Assembly: GCF_026343185.1 (NCBI RefSeq)
Contig: NZ_JAPEMA010000001.1
Location: 1,054,001 to 1,118,000, forward strand
DNA length: 64,000 nucleotides
Direction of reading: 5' to 3'
Source: Streptomyces sp. NBC_00091
Lineage (GTDB): Bacteria > Actinomycetota > Actinomycetes > Streptomycetales > Streptomycetaceae
A program made the position numbers and the translations under genes. Positions 9,130-17,823 of the stretch are shown piece after piece. Below the pieces are notes generated by a model. It saw only the letters and a list, made by a program, of their open reading frames with translations. It was not told the origin of the DNA and did no database searches. How positions within the stretch are numbered: position 1 is the first letter of the stretch; each line of letters begins with the position of its first letter.

Positions 9130-9214
9130 CGGTTACCCCCCAGCGGCCGCACCCCCCGGTGCGGCGGATTAGCAGACAATATCGTGCACGTTCCGCATCA
9201 AGTCGGTGAACGAA

Positions 9215-9220
9215 TAGGGT
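9215..9220 (+). promoter_or_regulatory. Candidate -10 box for the wzz/wzx transcription unit
   Basis: TAGGGT lies 36 bases before the GTG of the glycosyltransferase gene at 9257, with a weak -35-like TTCCGC 18 bases upstream at 9191-9196. The stretch is the AT-richest part of the divergent region. The call rests on position and the hexamer only. Confidence 0.35.
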
Positions 9221-9256
9221 GACGTGCGCATCATCCAGGGGAGAAGGGGACGTTAA

Positions 9257-10492
9257 GTGTCCACATCCGGTCACCGGCGACTGCTGCTGGTTTCCACCAA
9301 CTACGCCCCCGAGCATGCGGGCATAGGCCCGTACGCCACCCAGATCGCAGAGCACTGGGCGAGTACCGGCCACGATACGCACGTACTCACGGGCATGCCG
9401 CACTACCCGGCCTGGTCGGTCGAGCCGGAGTACAAGGGGGCGCTCCGGCGCACGGAACGGCGCGCGGGGGTCACGGTGCACCGGCGTGCGCACACGGTGC
9501 CGTCCCGTCAGACCGCCGTCACCCGGGCCCTGTTCGAAGGATCGATTCTGCTGCACGGCGCCGTGGCCCCGCCCCGGATGCCGAGGCCGGACGCGGTCAT
9601 GGCGCAGATGCCCAGCCTGGCGGGCGGGGTCACCGCCGCCCGGCTCGCGGCGCGCTGGAAGGTGCCGTTCGTACCGGTCGTCCAGGACCTGATGGGCGCC
9701 GCCGCGGCGCAGAGCGGCATCAGCGGCGGGGACAAGGCGGCCGCGCTCGCCGGGCGCGCGGAGGCGTACGCCCTGCGGCGCGCCACCCTGGTCGGCGTCA
9801 TCCACGAGACCTTCGTGGACCGGGTCGTCGGGATGGGCGTGGACCCGAAGAAGATCCGCCTGGTCCCCAACTGGTCCCACGTGTCACAGCCCACCCGGCC
9901 GCGCGGCGAGACCCGCCGCCACCTGGGCTGGGCCCGCGGCCAGACCGTGGTCCTGCACTCGGGGAACATGGGCCTCAAGCAGGGGCTCGAGGTCCTCGTC
10001 GGCGCTGCCCGGCTGGATCCGGACGTCAGGTTCGTCCTCATGGGCGACGGCAGCCAGCGCGCGGCCCTCGCCGACCTCGCGGCCGACGTGCCGAACCTCG
10101 ACATCATCCCCCCTGCCGCCGACGGGGAGTTCCCCGACGTCCTCGCCGCGGCGGACGTCCTCGCGGTCACCCAGCACGCGGCCGTACTGGACATGAGCGT
10201 GCCGTCCAAGCTCACCTCCTACTTCCAGGCCGGCCGGCCCGTCCTCGCGTCCGTCGCGGCCGAGGGCGGAACCGCCCAGGAGGTGGAACGTTCCGGCGCC
10301 GGGGTCCTCGTACCGCCGGAGAACCCCGAGGCGCTGCTGAAGGCCGTCCGGGCACTGGCCGAGGACCCGGAGGGCGCCGCCGCGCTGGGCGCGGCCGGGC
10401 CGGCCCACGTCGCGGCCCACCTGAGCCGTGAGGCGGGCCTGGCCCGCATCGACGCACTGATGGACGAAGCGCTTGGGGGACTGCGGCCGTGA
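9257..10492 (+). CDS. Family-4 glycosyltransferase (WbuB/WcaI-like)
   Basis: 411 aa. The N-terminal GT-B half has LVSTNYAPEHAGIGPYA, the opening of WcaI/WbuB-type glycosyltransferases, with TGMPHYPAW. The C-terminal half has VLHSGNMGLKQGLE, FVLMGDGSQR and a DVLAVTQHA-KLTSYFQAGRPVLAS block that binds the nucleotide-sugar. It is expected to add a sugar from a nucleotide donor to the growing lipid-linked repeat unit on the cytoplasmic membrane face. Donor and acceptor cannot be read from sequence. The GTG at 9257 has GAAGGGGA upstream. The gene ends in a 4-base GTGA overlap with the Wzz-like gene, so these genes are translationally coupled. Confidence 0.88.
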   Translation: MSTSGHRRLLLVSTNYAPEHAGIGPYATQIAEHWASTGHDTHVLTGMPHYPAWSVEPEYKGALRRTERRAGVTVHRRAHTVPSRQTAVTRALFEGSILLHGAVAPPRMPRPDAVMAQMPSLAGGVTAARLAARWKVPFVPVVQDLMGAAAAQSGISGGDKAAALAGRAEAYALRRATLVGVIHETFVDRVVGMGVDPKKIRLVPNWSHVSQPTRPRGETRRHLGWARGQTVVLHSGNMGLKQGLEVLVGAARLDPDVRFVLMGDGSQRAALADLAADVPNLDIIPPAADGEFPDVLAAADVLAVTQHAAVLDMSVPSKLTSYFQAGRPVLASVAAEGGTAQEVERSGAGVLVPPENPEALLKAVRALAEDPEGAAALGAAGPAHVAAHLSREAGLARIDALMDEALGGLRP

Positions 10493-12255
10493 CCGAGACG
10501 AACCGCCCGGCAGCGGCCCCGGCCGAGGACGAACCCGATCTCCTGCGGGACCAGTTCAAGCAGCTCCTGCGCTACCGCCGGCTCATCGGCGCGGGCGTGG
10601 GCATCGGCCTGCTGGGCGGCGTCTACCTCGGCATCTCCACCGCGGACACCTACGTGTCCGTCGCCGACGTCGTACTGCGCGCACCCACCGACGACCCCTT
10701 CAACCCGAGCCTGGCCCCCGACAAGGCCATCAACATCGGCTCCGAGCGCCAGGTCGCGCTCTCCAGCTCCATAGCCGAGCAGGCCGCGAAGAAGCTCGGC
10801 GTGGCCGACAAGGACTTCGCCGCCCTGCGCGGCGGCCTCCAGGTGACCAACCCGCCGCAGACGATGGTGCTCCGCTTCACCTACACCTCGGCCTCCCCCA
10901 AGGAGGCCGCCCGGCGCGCCAACGGCATGGCCGCCGCCTACCTGCTCAAGCGGCAGGAGGCCCTCGACGTCACCCGCGAGAAGATGGTCAAGGGCTACGA
11001 GGCCCAGCGCGACCCGATCGCCAAGCAGCTCGACGAAGTGGCCCGGCAGATCAACAGCATGCCGGCGGGCACCCCCCGCGACGGGGCGCTCTCCTCCCGG
11101 ACCGACCTCCAGAACAAGGTCAACACCCTCAACGGCAACATCGCCAAGCTGGCTGCCCTGGACATGACCCCGGGCCGGGTCACCAGCGCCGCGACCCCGC
11201 CCGGCGCACCCGACGGGCCGGGCCTGCCCATGTCGCTGGCGCTCGGCGCGGCCGTGGGTCTGGCGCTCGGCCTGCTCGCCGCCTGGGTCCGGCTGGTCTT
11301 CGACCCGGCGCCGCGCTCCGAGGGCGACGTGGCCCGCTCCCTGCGCGCGCCCGTACTGGGCTACCTGCCCCGGGACAGGACCGGCGGCGGGCCGCTGCTC
11401 GCGGCCGGCGAGGCCGATCCGCGGCTCGCCGAGGAGTACCGCTCGGTCGCCTTCCGGCTGGCCTACGACTCCCGGTTCGCCGACCGGCGCCGGCTGCTGG
11501 TGGTCGCCCCGCGCGGCAGCAGCGAGACCGCCGCCGCCGTGGCCGTGAACCTGGCCGCCTCCTTCGCCGAGACCGGCAAGGACGTCCTGCTCATCGAGGC
11601 CGACCTGCGCACCCCGGTCCTGGCCAGCCAGCTGCCCACCGGCGCGGGCGGCCGGCCGCGCTGGAGCCAGCTGCCGGGCGGCGGGGCCGCCGGCGACCCC
11701 TCGGCCGCACGGCACGGCGACTCCGACTGGCCCGACGGGCGCCAGCTCGTCGTGGACGCCGGGGAGTCGGGCGCCTTCGACCTGATCCCCGGGGAGCGGG
11801 TGCGCAACGTGCCCCGCGCGCTGACCTCCCCGCGCGCCACCCGGCTGATCTCCGAGGCCGACTCCCCCAACTCCACCGTCGTCGTCCTCGCGCCGCCCGT
11901 GCTCTCGTACGCCGACGCGCTCGCCCTGGTCGACCGCGTCGACGGCGTGCTGGTGGTCTGCGACCCGCGCGCCGTGCACCGCAGCGACCTGGCCCGGATC
12001 CGCGAGCTGATCAGCGGCGCCGGCGGCACCGTGCTGGGCGCGGTGCTGCACACCCCGCCGCCCTCCGAGAAGCGCGGCGGACTCGGAAAGGCCAAGGGGG
12101 CGCCCGGCACCTCGGCACCGGACGCGCAGGACGCACCGGACGCACCGGACGCACCGCGGACGCCGACCCGCGAGCCGGCCGGACCCGAGCAGCAGGCCCC
12201 GGGCGACGCCACCGACACGGTGGCGCTGCGCACCGTCCGCACGGGCCGCAGGTGA
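10489..12255 (+). CDS. Wzz/BY-kinase-like polysaccharide chain-length protein with degenerate kinase domain
   Basis: 588 aa. The layout is typical of actinobacterial Wzz-Wzc fusions: cytoplasmic N-tail, membrane helix about residues 31-50, extracytoplasmic domain with a coiled region (about 90-235), second helix about 246-266, then a cytoplasmic P-loop-like domain (about 330-530). The last domain keeps the LLIEADLRTPVL signature (Walker A' of tyrosine kinases) and the APPVLSYADAL-DGVLVV block. However, the Walker A position reads APRGSSETAAA without the invariant GK(S/T), and the Walker B acid is absent (VVVLAPP). The C-terminal tail is Ala/Pro/Asp-rich (a repeated DAP) and has no tyrosine cluster. 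It probably acts structurally in length control rather than as a kinase. GTGA overlaps join it to both neighbours. Confidence 0.85.
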   Translation: MTETNRPAAAPAEDEPDLLRDQFKQLLRYRRLIGAGVGIGLLGGVYLGISTADTYVSVADVVLRAPTDDPFNPSLAPDKAINIGSERQVALSSSIAEQAAKKLGVADKDFAALRGGLQVTNPPQTMVLRFTYTSASPKEAARRANGMAAAYLLKRQEALDVTREKMVKGYEAQRDPIAKQLDEVARQINSMPAGTPRDGALSSRTDLQNKVNTLNGNIAKLAALDMTPGRVTSAATPPGAPDGPGLPMSLALGAAVGLALGLLAAWVRLVFDPAPRSEGDVARSLRAPVLGYLPRDRTGGGPLLAAGEADPRLAEEYRSVAFRLAYDSRFADRRRLLVVAPRGSSETAAAVAVNLAASFAETGKDVLLIEADLRTPVLASQLPTGAGGRPRWSQLPGGGAAGDPSAARHGDSDWPDGRQLVVDAGESGAFDLIPGERVRNVPRALTSPRATRLISEADSPNSTVVVLAPPVLSYADALALVDRVDGVLVVCDPRAVHRSDLARIRELISGAGGTVLGAVLHTPPPSEKRGGLGKAKGAPGTSAPDAQDAPDAPDAPRTPTREPAGPEQQAPGDATDTVALRTVRTGRR

Positions 12256-13463
12256 GCCGGAGGGCTCTCGCCGCGGTCTCCTCGGTCCTGGACCAGGCCG
12301 CCTCCAGCGCCACGAACATCCTGGTGCTGGTGCTGGCGGCCCGGCTGTCCCCGGCCTCGGGCTTCGCCGACTTCTCGATGGTGTACGTGACCTTCAGCGT
12401 GCTCCTCGGGCTGAACACGGCCTACGTCGGCCAGAGCGTGGTGCTGGAGAAGGGCGAACCCCTGGGCGCCGTGTGCCGCTCGGCCGTGGGCTTCACCGGG
12501 GCCGCCTCCGCCGCCGCGGGAGCGCTGCTCGTGGTGGCGGGTCTGCTGGTGCCCGGCGGGGCCGGCCGGGCCTTCCTCGCGCTGGGCCTCGTACTGCCCC
12601 TGGTCCTCGTACAGGACGGGCTGCGCTACTGCTTCTCCGCCCTGCGGGTGCCCGAACGGGCGCTGGCCGCGGACGCGCTGCGGCTCGGCTGCGTGGTCGC
12701 GGCGCTCGCCGTACAGCCCGAAGGGGCTTCCGCGGGGCGGCTGGTGCTCGTGTGGGGGGTCTCCGCCCTGCCGGCGCTGGCGCTCGGGCTGTGGCTGCTG
12801 CGGCCCCACGTCCGCGGCTCCCGCACCGACCTGCGCCCGTACCTGCGGCGCGGGCACCTCGGGCAGCGGTTCGCGGTCGAGTTCGCCGTGGGCAACGGCT
12901 CCAGCCAGCTCGCGGTGCTCGGGCTGGGCGTGTTCGCCACCCCGCTCGCCGTCGGCGCCCTGCGCGGCGCCACCACCCTCTTCGGGCCGCTGAACGTGCT
13001 GTTCAACTCGGCCAACGCCTTCGGGCCGCCGGTGGTCGGGCGGGCCTCGGGCAAGCGGGGCGTGGTCCGGCTGACCGCCCTGATGGGCGCGGCCCTCGCG
13101 GTGCTGGGCGCCGGCTGGGCGGCGGCGCTGTACGCCCTGCCCGACCGGCTGGGCCGGCAGCTGCTCGGCGACACCTGGGCGGCGGCCTCCGCGCTGCTGC
13201 CCGCCACGGGCGCGCAGTACGCGGTCATGGGCCTCGGCACCTGCGCCCTGCTGACCCTGCGGGTGCTCAATCCGAAGGCCACGCTCTCGCTCCAGGTGGT
13301 GTTCTCGCTGCTGTCGGTGGGCCTGCTGCTGGGCGGGTACGCCCTGTGGGGGGTGGCGGGCGCGGCCTGGGGGCTGGCGCTGGGCTCCGCCGCGAAGGCC
13401 GCCGCGGGCTGGCTGCGGGTGGCCCGGCTGAAGGTCCCGGCCGAGGTCGCGGCCGCCGCCTGA
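12252..13463 (+). CDS. Wzx-type polysaccharide flippase
   Basis: About 403 aa, nearly all hydrophobic, with about 12 predicted membrane helices and scattered basic loops, matching the MATE/polysaccharide transport family. It has an early DQAASSATNILVLVLAARL segment typical of actinobacterial polysaccharide flippases. The predicted role is to flip undecaprenyl-linked repeat units across the membrane for polymerisation outside. The start is the GTG at 12252, overlapping the stop of the Wzz-like gene (GTGA); in-frame sequence further upstream is the shadow of that gene. It is convergent with the polymerase gene at 13485, with only about 20 bases between the stops. Confidence 0.85.
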   Translation: MSRRALAAVSSVLDQAASSATNILVLVLAARLSPASGFADFSMVYVTFSVLLGLNTAYVGQSVVLEKGEPLGAVCRSAVGFTGAASAAAGALLVVAGLLVPGGAGRAFLALGLVLPLVLVQDGLRYCFSALRVPERALAADALRLGCVVAALAVQPEGASAGRLVLVWGVSALPALALGLWLLRPHVRGSRTDLRPYLRRGHLGQRFAVEFAVGNGSSQLAVLGLGVFATPLAVGALRGATTLFGPLNVLFNSANAFGPPVVGRASGKRGVVRLTALMGAALAVLGAGWAAALYALPDRLGRQLLGDTWAAASALLPATGAQYAVMGLGTCALLTLRVLNPKATLSLQVVFSLLSVGLLLGGYALWGVAGAAWGLALGSAAKAAAGWLRVARLKVPAEVAAAA

Positions 13464-13484
13464 GGTGCGGGGCGGGGCCGCGCG

Positions 13485-14996
13485 TCAGCGCAGGGTGGCG
13501 CCCTTGTCCTGGCGGTACGTGGCCACGAGCGCGAGGCACATCGCGGCGATCGCGACCCGGCCCGAGGCCTGGAGCAGGGGACCGCGCAGCAGGATGAAGG
13601 AGTACCCGGCGACCAGCGGGACCACCACCGAGACCAGGCTGCCCGACGGTGAGCGGCGCGTGGCGCGCCGGGCGTAGCGGCGGTCCACGCGCGCGGCCCC
13701 GTACCCGATGCCCAGCAGCCCGGCGCCCATGCCCAACGGGCCGAAGTCCAGCCACAGTTCGGCCCAGATCGGGGAGGAGAGGTTGGTGTTGACCGTGCCC
13801 ATCCACTGGCCGACCATCACGCCCGTGTCGCGCGGCTTGCCCGGCCACACCGAGCGGGGCACCGCGAAGAAGACGGATCCGGCGAGCTGGCGCCCGTAGA
13901 AGTGGCCGGGGCCGGAGTTGGAGAAGGTGATGGTGTTGGCGAACATGCCGATCTGGTCGTAGTCCTTGAGCGCCATCGGCTCCAGGAAGGAGGTCGTCTC
14001 GACGGGCTTGTAGTTCTTCTCGTCGTAGCGGAAGCGGTCCGCGAAGGGGAAGACGAGGAGGGCGACCACCACGGCCATCGACAGCGCCACCCGGTACATG
14101 GCGGCGCTCACCGGGAAGACGGTGAAGAGCAGCGCGAACATGACCGTCAGGAACCAGTAACGCGGGTTCGAGATGGGGTTGTTGACGATCAGGTTCAGTA
14201 CCGCCAGCGCCGACCAGGTGAGGATGACCGACACCTTGCGGCGGGCGAACCTCGAGGTGATCAGCCAGCGCGTGTACAGGAGCAGGGCGAGCAGCGCGGG
14301 CACGGTGCCGAATCCGCGCAACAGGGCCTGCCCGGCCTGGCCGTCGCCGTTGGAGACGCCCGCCTCCTCGATGCCGGCGATGATCTCCTGGCGGCTGGAG
14401 AAGAAGACGGCCGGGCCACCGAGCTTCATGATGAAGGCCGCGCTGCACAAGAGGGCGATGCCGGCCAGCAGTTGGAGCCGCCGCCGGTGGGCCATGACCG
14501 GCCGGGGTTCCTTCGGGGAGCCGCCCGCGCGGCCGGCTCCCCGGTGGCGGGCGAGCAGCACGCCGACGTCGAAGGCGGTGCAGCCGAGCAGGACCAGCCC
14601 GATGGCGAGGGTGAGGTCGGAGCGGGGGCCGACGACGGGGGTGGGCACGCGGCCGAGGACGGCCTGGGCGAGGGGGGCGACGCCCATGGCCATGTAGACG
14701 AAGAGCCAGAAGGAGCCCTGGAGCAGTTTGCGACGGCTCGTCAGCACCATGGCGGAGAGCCGGGCGCCCGCGTACATGGTGAGCAGCAACTGGAGCCAGA
14801 ACGCGGCGTCGTGCTGGCCGTCGCCGGACTGGACGGCGACGAAGAGCGGGAGGAACACGGTGAATCCGAGGGCGAGCGGTACGGAGAGCGCCCGCGAGAG
14901 CAGGGTGCGCGGGGCGGTCACCCGGCCCCACTGGGACTCGTCCTCGAAGGGCGGCGGCAGCGGCTTCGCGACGGGCTTGCGTATGTCCGTGGCCAC
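13485..14996 (-). CDS. Wzy-like oligosaccharide repeat-unit polymerase
   Basis: About 503 aa, a polytopic membrane protein with roughly 10-12 helices and one large hydrophilic loop. That loop contains RYDEKNYKPVETTSF and, later, a segment with SVWPGKPRDTGVMVGQW. This layout is that of O-antigen/repeat-unit polymerases, whose sequence similarity is low, so assignment rests on topology and on adjacency to wzz and wzx. Its role would be joining flipped repeat units on the outer membrane face. The GTG at 14996 follows a GGGGG site; a GTG at 15008 is an alternative. The gene diverges from the acetyltransferase gene at 15065, so the 68 bases between carry both promoters. Confidence 0.75.
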   Translation of the reverse strand: MATDIRKPVAKPLPPPFEDESQWGRVTAPRTLLSRALSVPLALGFTVFLPLFVAVQSGDGQHDAAFWLQLLLTMYAGARLSAMVLTSRRKLLQGSFWLFVYMAMGVAPLAQAVLGRVPTPVVGPRSDLTLAIGLVLLGCTAFDVGVLLARHRGAGRAGGSPKEPRPVMAHRRRLQLLAGIALLCSAAFIMKLGGPAVFFSSRQEIIAGIEEAGVSNGDGQAGQALLRGFGTVPALLALLLYTRWLITSRFARRKVSVILTWSALAVLNLIVNNPISNPRYWFLTVMFALLFTVFPVSAAMYRVALSMAVVVALLVFPFADRFRYDEKNYKPVETTSFLEPMALKDYDQIGMFANTITFSNSGPGHFYGRQLAGSVFFAVPRSVWPGKPRDTGVMVGQWMGTVNTNLSSPIWAELWLDFGPLGMGAGLLGIGYGAARVDRRYARRATRRSPSGSLVSVVVPLVAGYSFILLRGPLLQASGRVAIAAMCLALVATYRQDKGATLR

Positions 14997-15064
14997 TGTT
15001 GCCCCCACCCCTGTGCGTGATCCGCGCGCAGTCTAATCTGAGCGTTCCGCGCCAGGGGAGGCGC

Positions 15065-15631
15065 GTGGGTGGGAACGACGAGGGGCGACTGTTGCGTGAT
15101 CTTCCTTCCTTCACGCTGGCCGGCTACGACAAGGGGCGCGGGCTGCTGACGCAGGCGCTGTGGTTCGCGGTGATGAACACCCTGTTCATGTCGTGGTTCT
15201 GTCCGGCCCGGCTGCGCGTGGCGCTGCTGCGCGCCTTCGGGGCGAAGATCGGCGAGGGGGTCCTGATCCGGCACAAGGTGCGCGTGCTGTGGCCGTGGAA
15301 GCTCGAGGTCGGGGACCACACCTGGATCGGTGAGGGCGCCTGGCTGCTCAACCTGGAGCCGGTGACCATCGGTTCGCAGGTGTGCCTCTCGCAGGAGTCG
15401 ATGCTGTGCACCGGCTCGCACGACCACCGGGCCGCCGACTTCCGCTACCGCAACGCCCCGATCGTGATTGAGGACGGCGCGTGGGTGGCCGTACGGGCGA
15501 CCGTGCTGGCCGGGGTGACGGTGGGCCGGTGCGCGGTGGCGGGCGCGGGTGCGATCGTCCACAGAAACCTTCCTCCGCTGACCCTGCAGACGATGGACGG
15601 GCAGCGCCGCCCGGTCGAGGAGCCCAATTGA
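15065..15631 (+). CDS. Left-handed beta-helix acyltransferase (WcaF-type)
   Basis: About 188 aa. Hexapeptide-repeat pattern: IGEGVLIRHKVRV, LEVGDHTWIGEGAWL, VTIGSQVCLSQESML, then CTGSHDH, which carries the acetyl-transfer histidine of WcaF/NodL-type enzymes, and VIEDGAWVAVRATVLAGVTVG. Such enzymes O-acetylate sugars with acetyl-CoA in the cytoplasm, here probably a residue of the repeat unit. The GTG at 15065 has AGGGGAGG upstream; longer in-frame extensions have no ribosome site. It overlaps the following glycosyltransferase by four bases (TTGA), so the two are probably coupled. Confidence 0.88.
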   Translation: MGGNDEGRLLRDLPSFTLAGYDKGRGLLTQALWFAVMNTLFMSWFCPARLRVALLRAFGAKIGEGVLIRHKVRVLWPWKLEVGDHTWIGEGAWLLNLEPVTIGSQVCLSQESMLCTGSHDHRAADFRYRNAPIVIEDGAWVAVRATVLAGVTVGRCAVAGAGAIVHRNLPPLTLQTMDGQRRPVEEPN

Positions 15632-16752
15632 GCAACGCCGTACGAATCCTGCACGCCGTCACCCTGCACTCCCCCTCGCACGCCTTCGGCGGGCCCGTAC
15701 GGGTCGCGCTGAACCTGGCCAAGGGGCTGCGGGCGCGCGGGCACGAGGCGCGGCTGCTCGCGCTGGGCGAGGGCTTCGACCCCTGGCCGTCCTCGGTGGA
15801 GGGCGTCCCGGCGAAGCTGTTCCCGGCCCGCCGCCTCCTCCCCCTCGGCTTCAGCGGGATGACCTCGCCGGCCCTGCTGGCCTCGGCGGGCCGCCTGGTG
15901 CGGGACGCCGACGTCGTCCACGTGCACCTGGCGCGGGACCTCGTAACCCTGCCCGTCGCCCTGGCGGCGCTGCGGGCGCGCAAGCCGCTGGTCCTCCAGA
16001 CCCACGGGATGGTGGACCCGAGCGAGAAGGTGCTGGCCAAGGTCCTCGACGCGGTGGCGGTACGCCGTCTGCTGCGCGGCGCGGACACGGTGCTGTACCT
16101 GACCCCGCACGAGCGGGAGGGGCTGGACGCGGTGGTGGGCTCACCGCTGGCCCGCGCCGTCCGGCTGGTCAACGGCACCCCGGCGCAGGAGGAGCGGCCC
16201 GCCCTGTCCGGGCCGCCGCGCATCCTGTACTCGGCGCGGCTACAGGCCCGCAAGCGGCCGGTGGACTTCGTGGACGCGGCCCCGGCGGTACTCGCCGTCC
16301 ACCCGGACGCCCACTTCGTGGTGGCGGGCCCGGACGAGGGCGAACTGCCCGCCGTCCGCGCCCGGATCACCGCCCTGGGCCTGACGGACCGCTTCACGGT
16401 CCCGGGGGCCCTGTCCAGCACCGAGGTCCTCACGGAACTCCGCCGGGCCCACGTCTACGTCCTGCCCTCGGTGGACGAACCGTTCCCGATGTCGGTCCTG
16501 GAGGCCCTCGCGGTGGGCGTCCCCCCGGTGGTCACCCACTCCAACGGCCTGGCCCGCGACATCGCCGCCGCGGGCGCCGGCCACGCCGTCAACCCCGGCC
16601 CGGCGGGCGTCGCGGCGGCGGTCCTCGACCTCCTGGACCCCGCCGCGAACACCAAGGCCTCCACCGCGGCCCGCGAACTCGCCGCCGCCTCCTTCTCCAT
16701 GGACGCGGTCCTCGACACCCTGCTGGACGTCTACGAACGCATCACCCGCTGA
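15628..16752 (+). CDS. Family-4 glycosyltransferase
   Basis: About 374 aa. The N-terminal half has LHAVTLHSPSHAFGGPVRVALNLAKGL (acceptor side). The C-terminal half has ILYSARLQARKRPVDFVDA, HFVVAGPDEGE and VYVLPSVDEPFPMSVLEALAVGVP, the conserved EPFGxxxxEA-like donor-binding block of GT4 enzymes. It should transfer a sugar to the lipid-linked repeat unit. The only sensible start is the TTG at 15628, which overlaps the acetyltransferase stop; this is an unusual start supported by the coupling. Bases 16335-16734 are duplicated in shortened form at 19251-19533, on the far side of an HD/Nudix/HTH gene cassette. Confidence 0.88.
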   Translation: MSNAVRILHAVTLHSPSHAFGGPVRVALNLAKGLRARGHEARLLALGEGFDPWPSSVEGVPAKLFPARRLLPLGFSGMTSPALLASAGRLVRDADVVHVHLARDLVTLPVALAALRARKPLVLQTHGMVDPSEKVLAKVLDAVAVRRLLRGADTVLYLTPHEREGLDAVVGSPLARAVRLVNGTPAQEERPALSGPPRILYSARLQARKRPVDFVDAAPAVLAVHPDAHFVVAGPDEGELPAVRARITALGLTDRFTVPGALSSTEVLTELRRAHVYVLPSVDEPFPMSVLEALAVGVPPVVTHSNGLARDIAAAGAGHAVNPGPAGVAAAVLDLLDPAANTKASTAARELAAASFSMDAVLDTLLDVYERITR

Positions 16753-16756
16753 CACC

Positions 16757-16791
16757 TTGAGGACACGGGCCACATCGATACGGTGTGGCCC
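16757..16791 (+). promoter_or_regulatory. Leaderless promoter with an overlapping inverted repeat
   Basis: A -35-like TTGAGG (16757-16762) and a -10 TACGGT (16779-16784) are separated by 16 bases, and the -10 ends 7 bases before the ATG at 16792. Transcription would therefore begin at or next to the start codon. A perfect 8-bp inverted repeat, GGGCCACA (16767-16774) and TGTGGCCC (16784-16791), spans the -10 region, so a bound dimer would block the promoter. No ribosome-binding site precedes the ATG, in keeping with a leaderless mRNA. Confidence 0.55.
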
Positions 16792-17355
16792 ATGCCCCCA
16801 TCCGTACTGGAAACCCCACGAGGAGCGGCCCGGCTGGCCGAGTCGCTGCTGCCACCCGTGGGAGACCGCTGGCGTCACACGCAAGCCGTCGCGGAGCGCG
16901 CCCGGGAACTGTCCCACTCCGTACCGGAAGCGGACAGGGAGCTGCTGATCGCGGCAGCGTGGCTGCACGACATCGGCTACGCGCCTGCTCTCCACGACAG
17001 CGGATTCCATCCCCTCGACGGCGCCCGCCACTTGGCGGCACTCGGCGCCTCGACACGACTGGTACGCCTGGTCGCCCACCACTCAGGAGCCGCGTACGAG
17101 GCCGAACAGCGCGGCCTTTCGAGGGAACTCGCCGTGTACGAGCGGGAGGAATCGGCCCTCCTGGATGCGCTGACCTGCGCCGACATGACGACGGGACCAT
17201 CGGGTCAGCGGCTCGGCTTCACGGAGCGCATCGACGAGATCATGGTCCGCTACGCACCGGGCAGCGAGGTCCATTCGGCGATCAGCGCGGCGGTCCCGTA
17301 CCTGGCGGGCGCTGTCGCCCGCACCAGGGCGAGGGCCGACGGTCAGCCGATGTAG
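16792..17355 (+). CDS. HD-domain phosphohydrolase
   Basis: About 187 aa. Metal-binding HD motif: H29 (RHTQAV), H59-D60 (WLHDIGY), and the later HH ([11 protein letters not shown]) and D (CADMTTGP), as in HDIG-type hydrolases. Members cleave phosphate esters of nucleotides or signal molecules in the cytoplasm; the substrate here is unknown. It was chosen to start at the ATG 16792, which lies 7 bases after a -10 box; a GTG at 16783 is inside the promoter. It is convergent with the Nudix gene and overlaps it by 13 bases. Third-position G+C looks a little less extreme than in the glycosyltransferases around it. With the next four genes it forms a cassette inserted in the polysaccharide locus. Confidence 0.85.
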   Translation: MPPSVLETPRGAARLAESLLPPVGDRWRHTQAVAERARELSHSVPEADRELLIAAAWLHDIGYAPALHDSGFHPLDGARHLAALGASTRLVRLVAHHSGAAYEAEQRGLSRELAVYEREESALLDALTCADMTTGPSGQRLGFTERIDEIMVRYAPGSEVHSAISAAVPYLAGAVARTRARADGQPM

Positions 17356-17813
17356 GGCTCGGACCGGTGGGCGAGCCCGTGCTCGATGCGCAGCCTCATG
17401 GACTGGTGGATCTGCACCCCGTCGAGCTCGTGCGGGGCCAGGAAGGCCACCTCCTTGCTCTCACTGCTCGTCCGGCGTTCCCCTCCGACGATGCGCGCCG
17501 AGAAGCAGATCGAGAACTGCTGACGGACCTCCCCGTCGTCGTACGCGATCACGTGCCGCGGGTCGGTGTAGAGCCCGACCAGCCCGGTCACCTCAACCTC
17601 GAATCCCGTCTCCTCCCGCGTCTCGCGCACCGCCGCTTGGGCGACGGACTCGCCGGTGTCCACGCCACCTCCCGGCAGTGCCCACAGGTCGTTGTCGCTC
17701 CTGTGGATCAGCAGAACCCGGCCGTCACCGTCGAGAGCCACGACGGTCACGGACGGGACGATGCTGTTCGCCTCGGGCGCGTTCGGGTCGTTGAAGTAGT
17801 CCACTCGGGCCAT
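17343..17813 (-). CDS. Nudix hydrolase
   Basis: 156 aa. A complete Nudix box G-x5-E-x7-REUxEExGU is visible, from GGGVDTGES through [13 protein letters not shown], in a fold of typical length. Nudix enzymes split nucleoside diphosphates linked to another group, using Mg2+ bound by the REETGF glutamates. The substrate cannot be predicted. The start is the ATG at 17813 (MARVDYFND), whose N-terminus matches the usual short lead of actinobacterial members. It lies 10 bases downstream of the HTH regulator gene on the same strand, so the two probably share an mRNA, and it is tail to tail with the HD gene. Confidence 0.9.
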   Translation of the reverse strand: MARVDYFNDPNAPEANSIVPSVTVVALDGDGRVLLIHRSDNDLWALPGGGVDTGESVAQAAVRETREETGFEVEVTGLVGLYTDPRHVIAYDDGEVRQQFSICFSARIVGGERRTSSESKEVAFLAPHELDGVQIHQSMRLRIEHGLAHRSEPYIG

Positions 17814-17823
17814 GGCCACCAGC

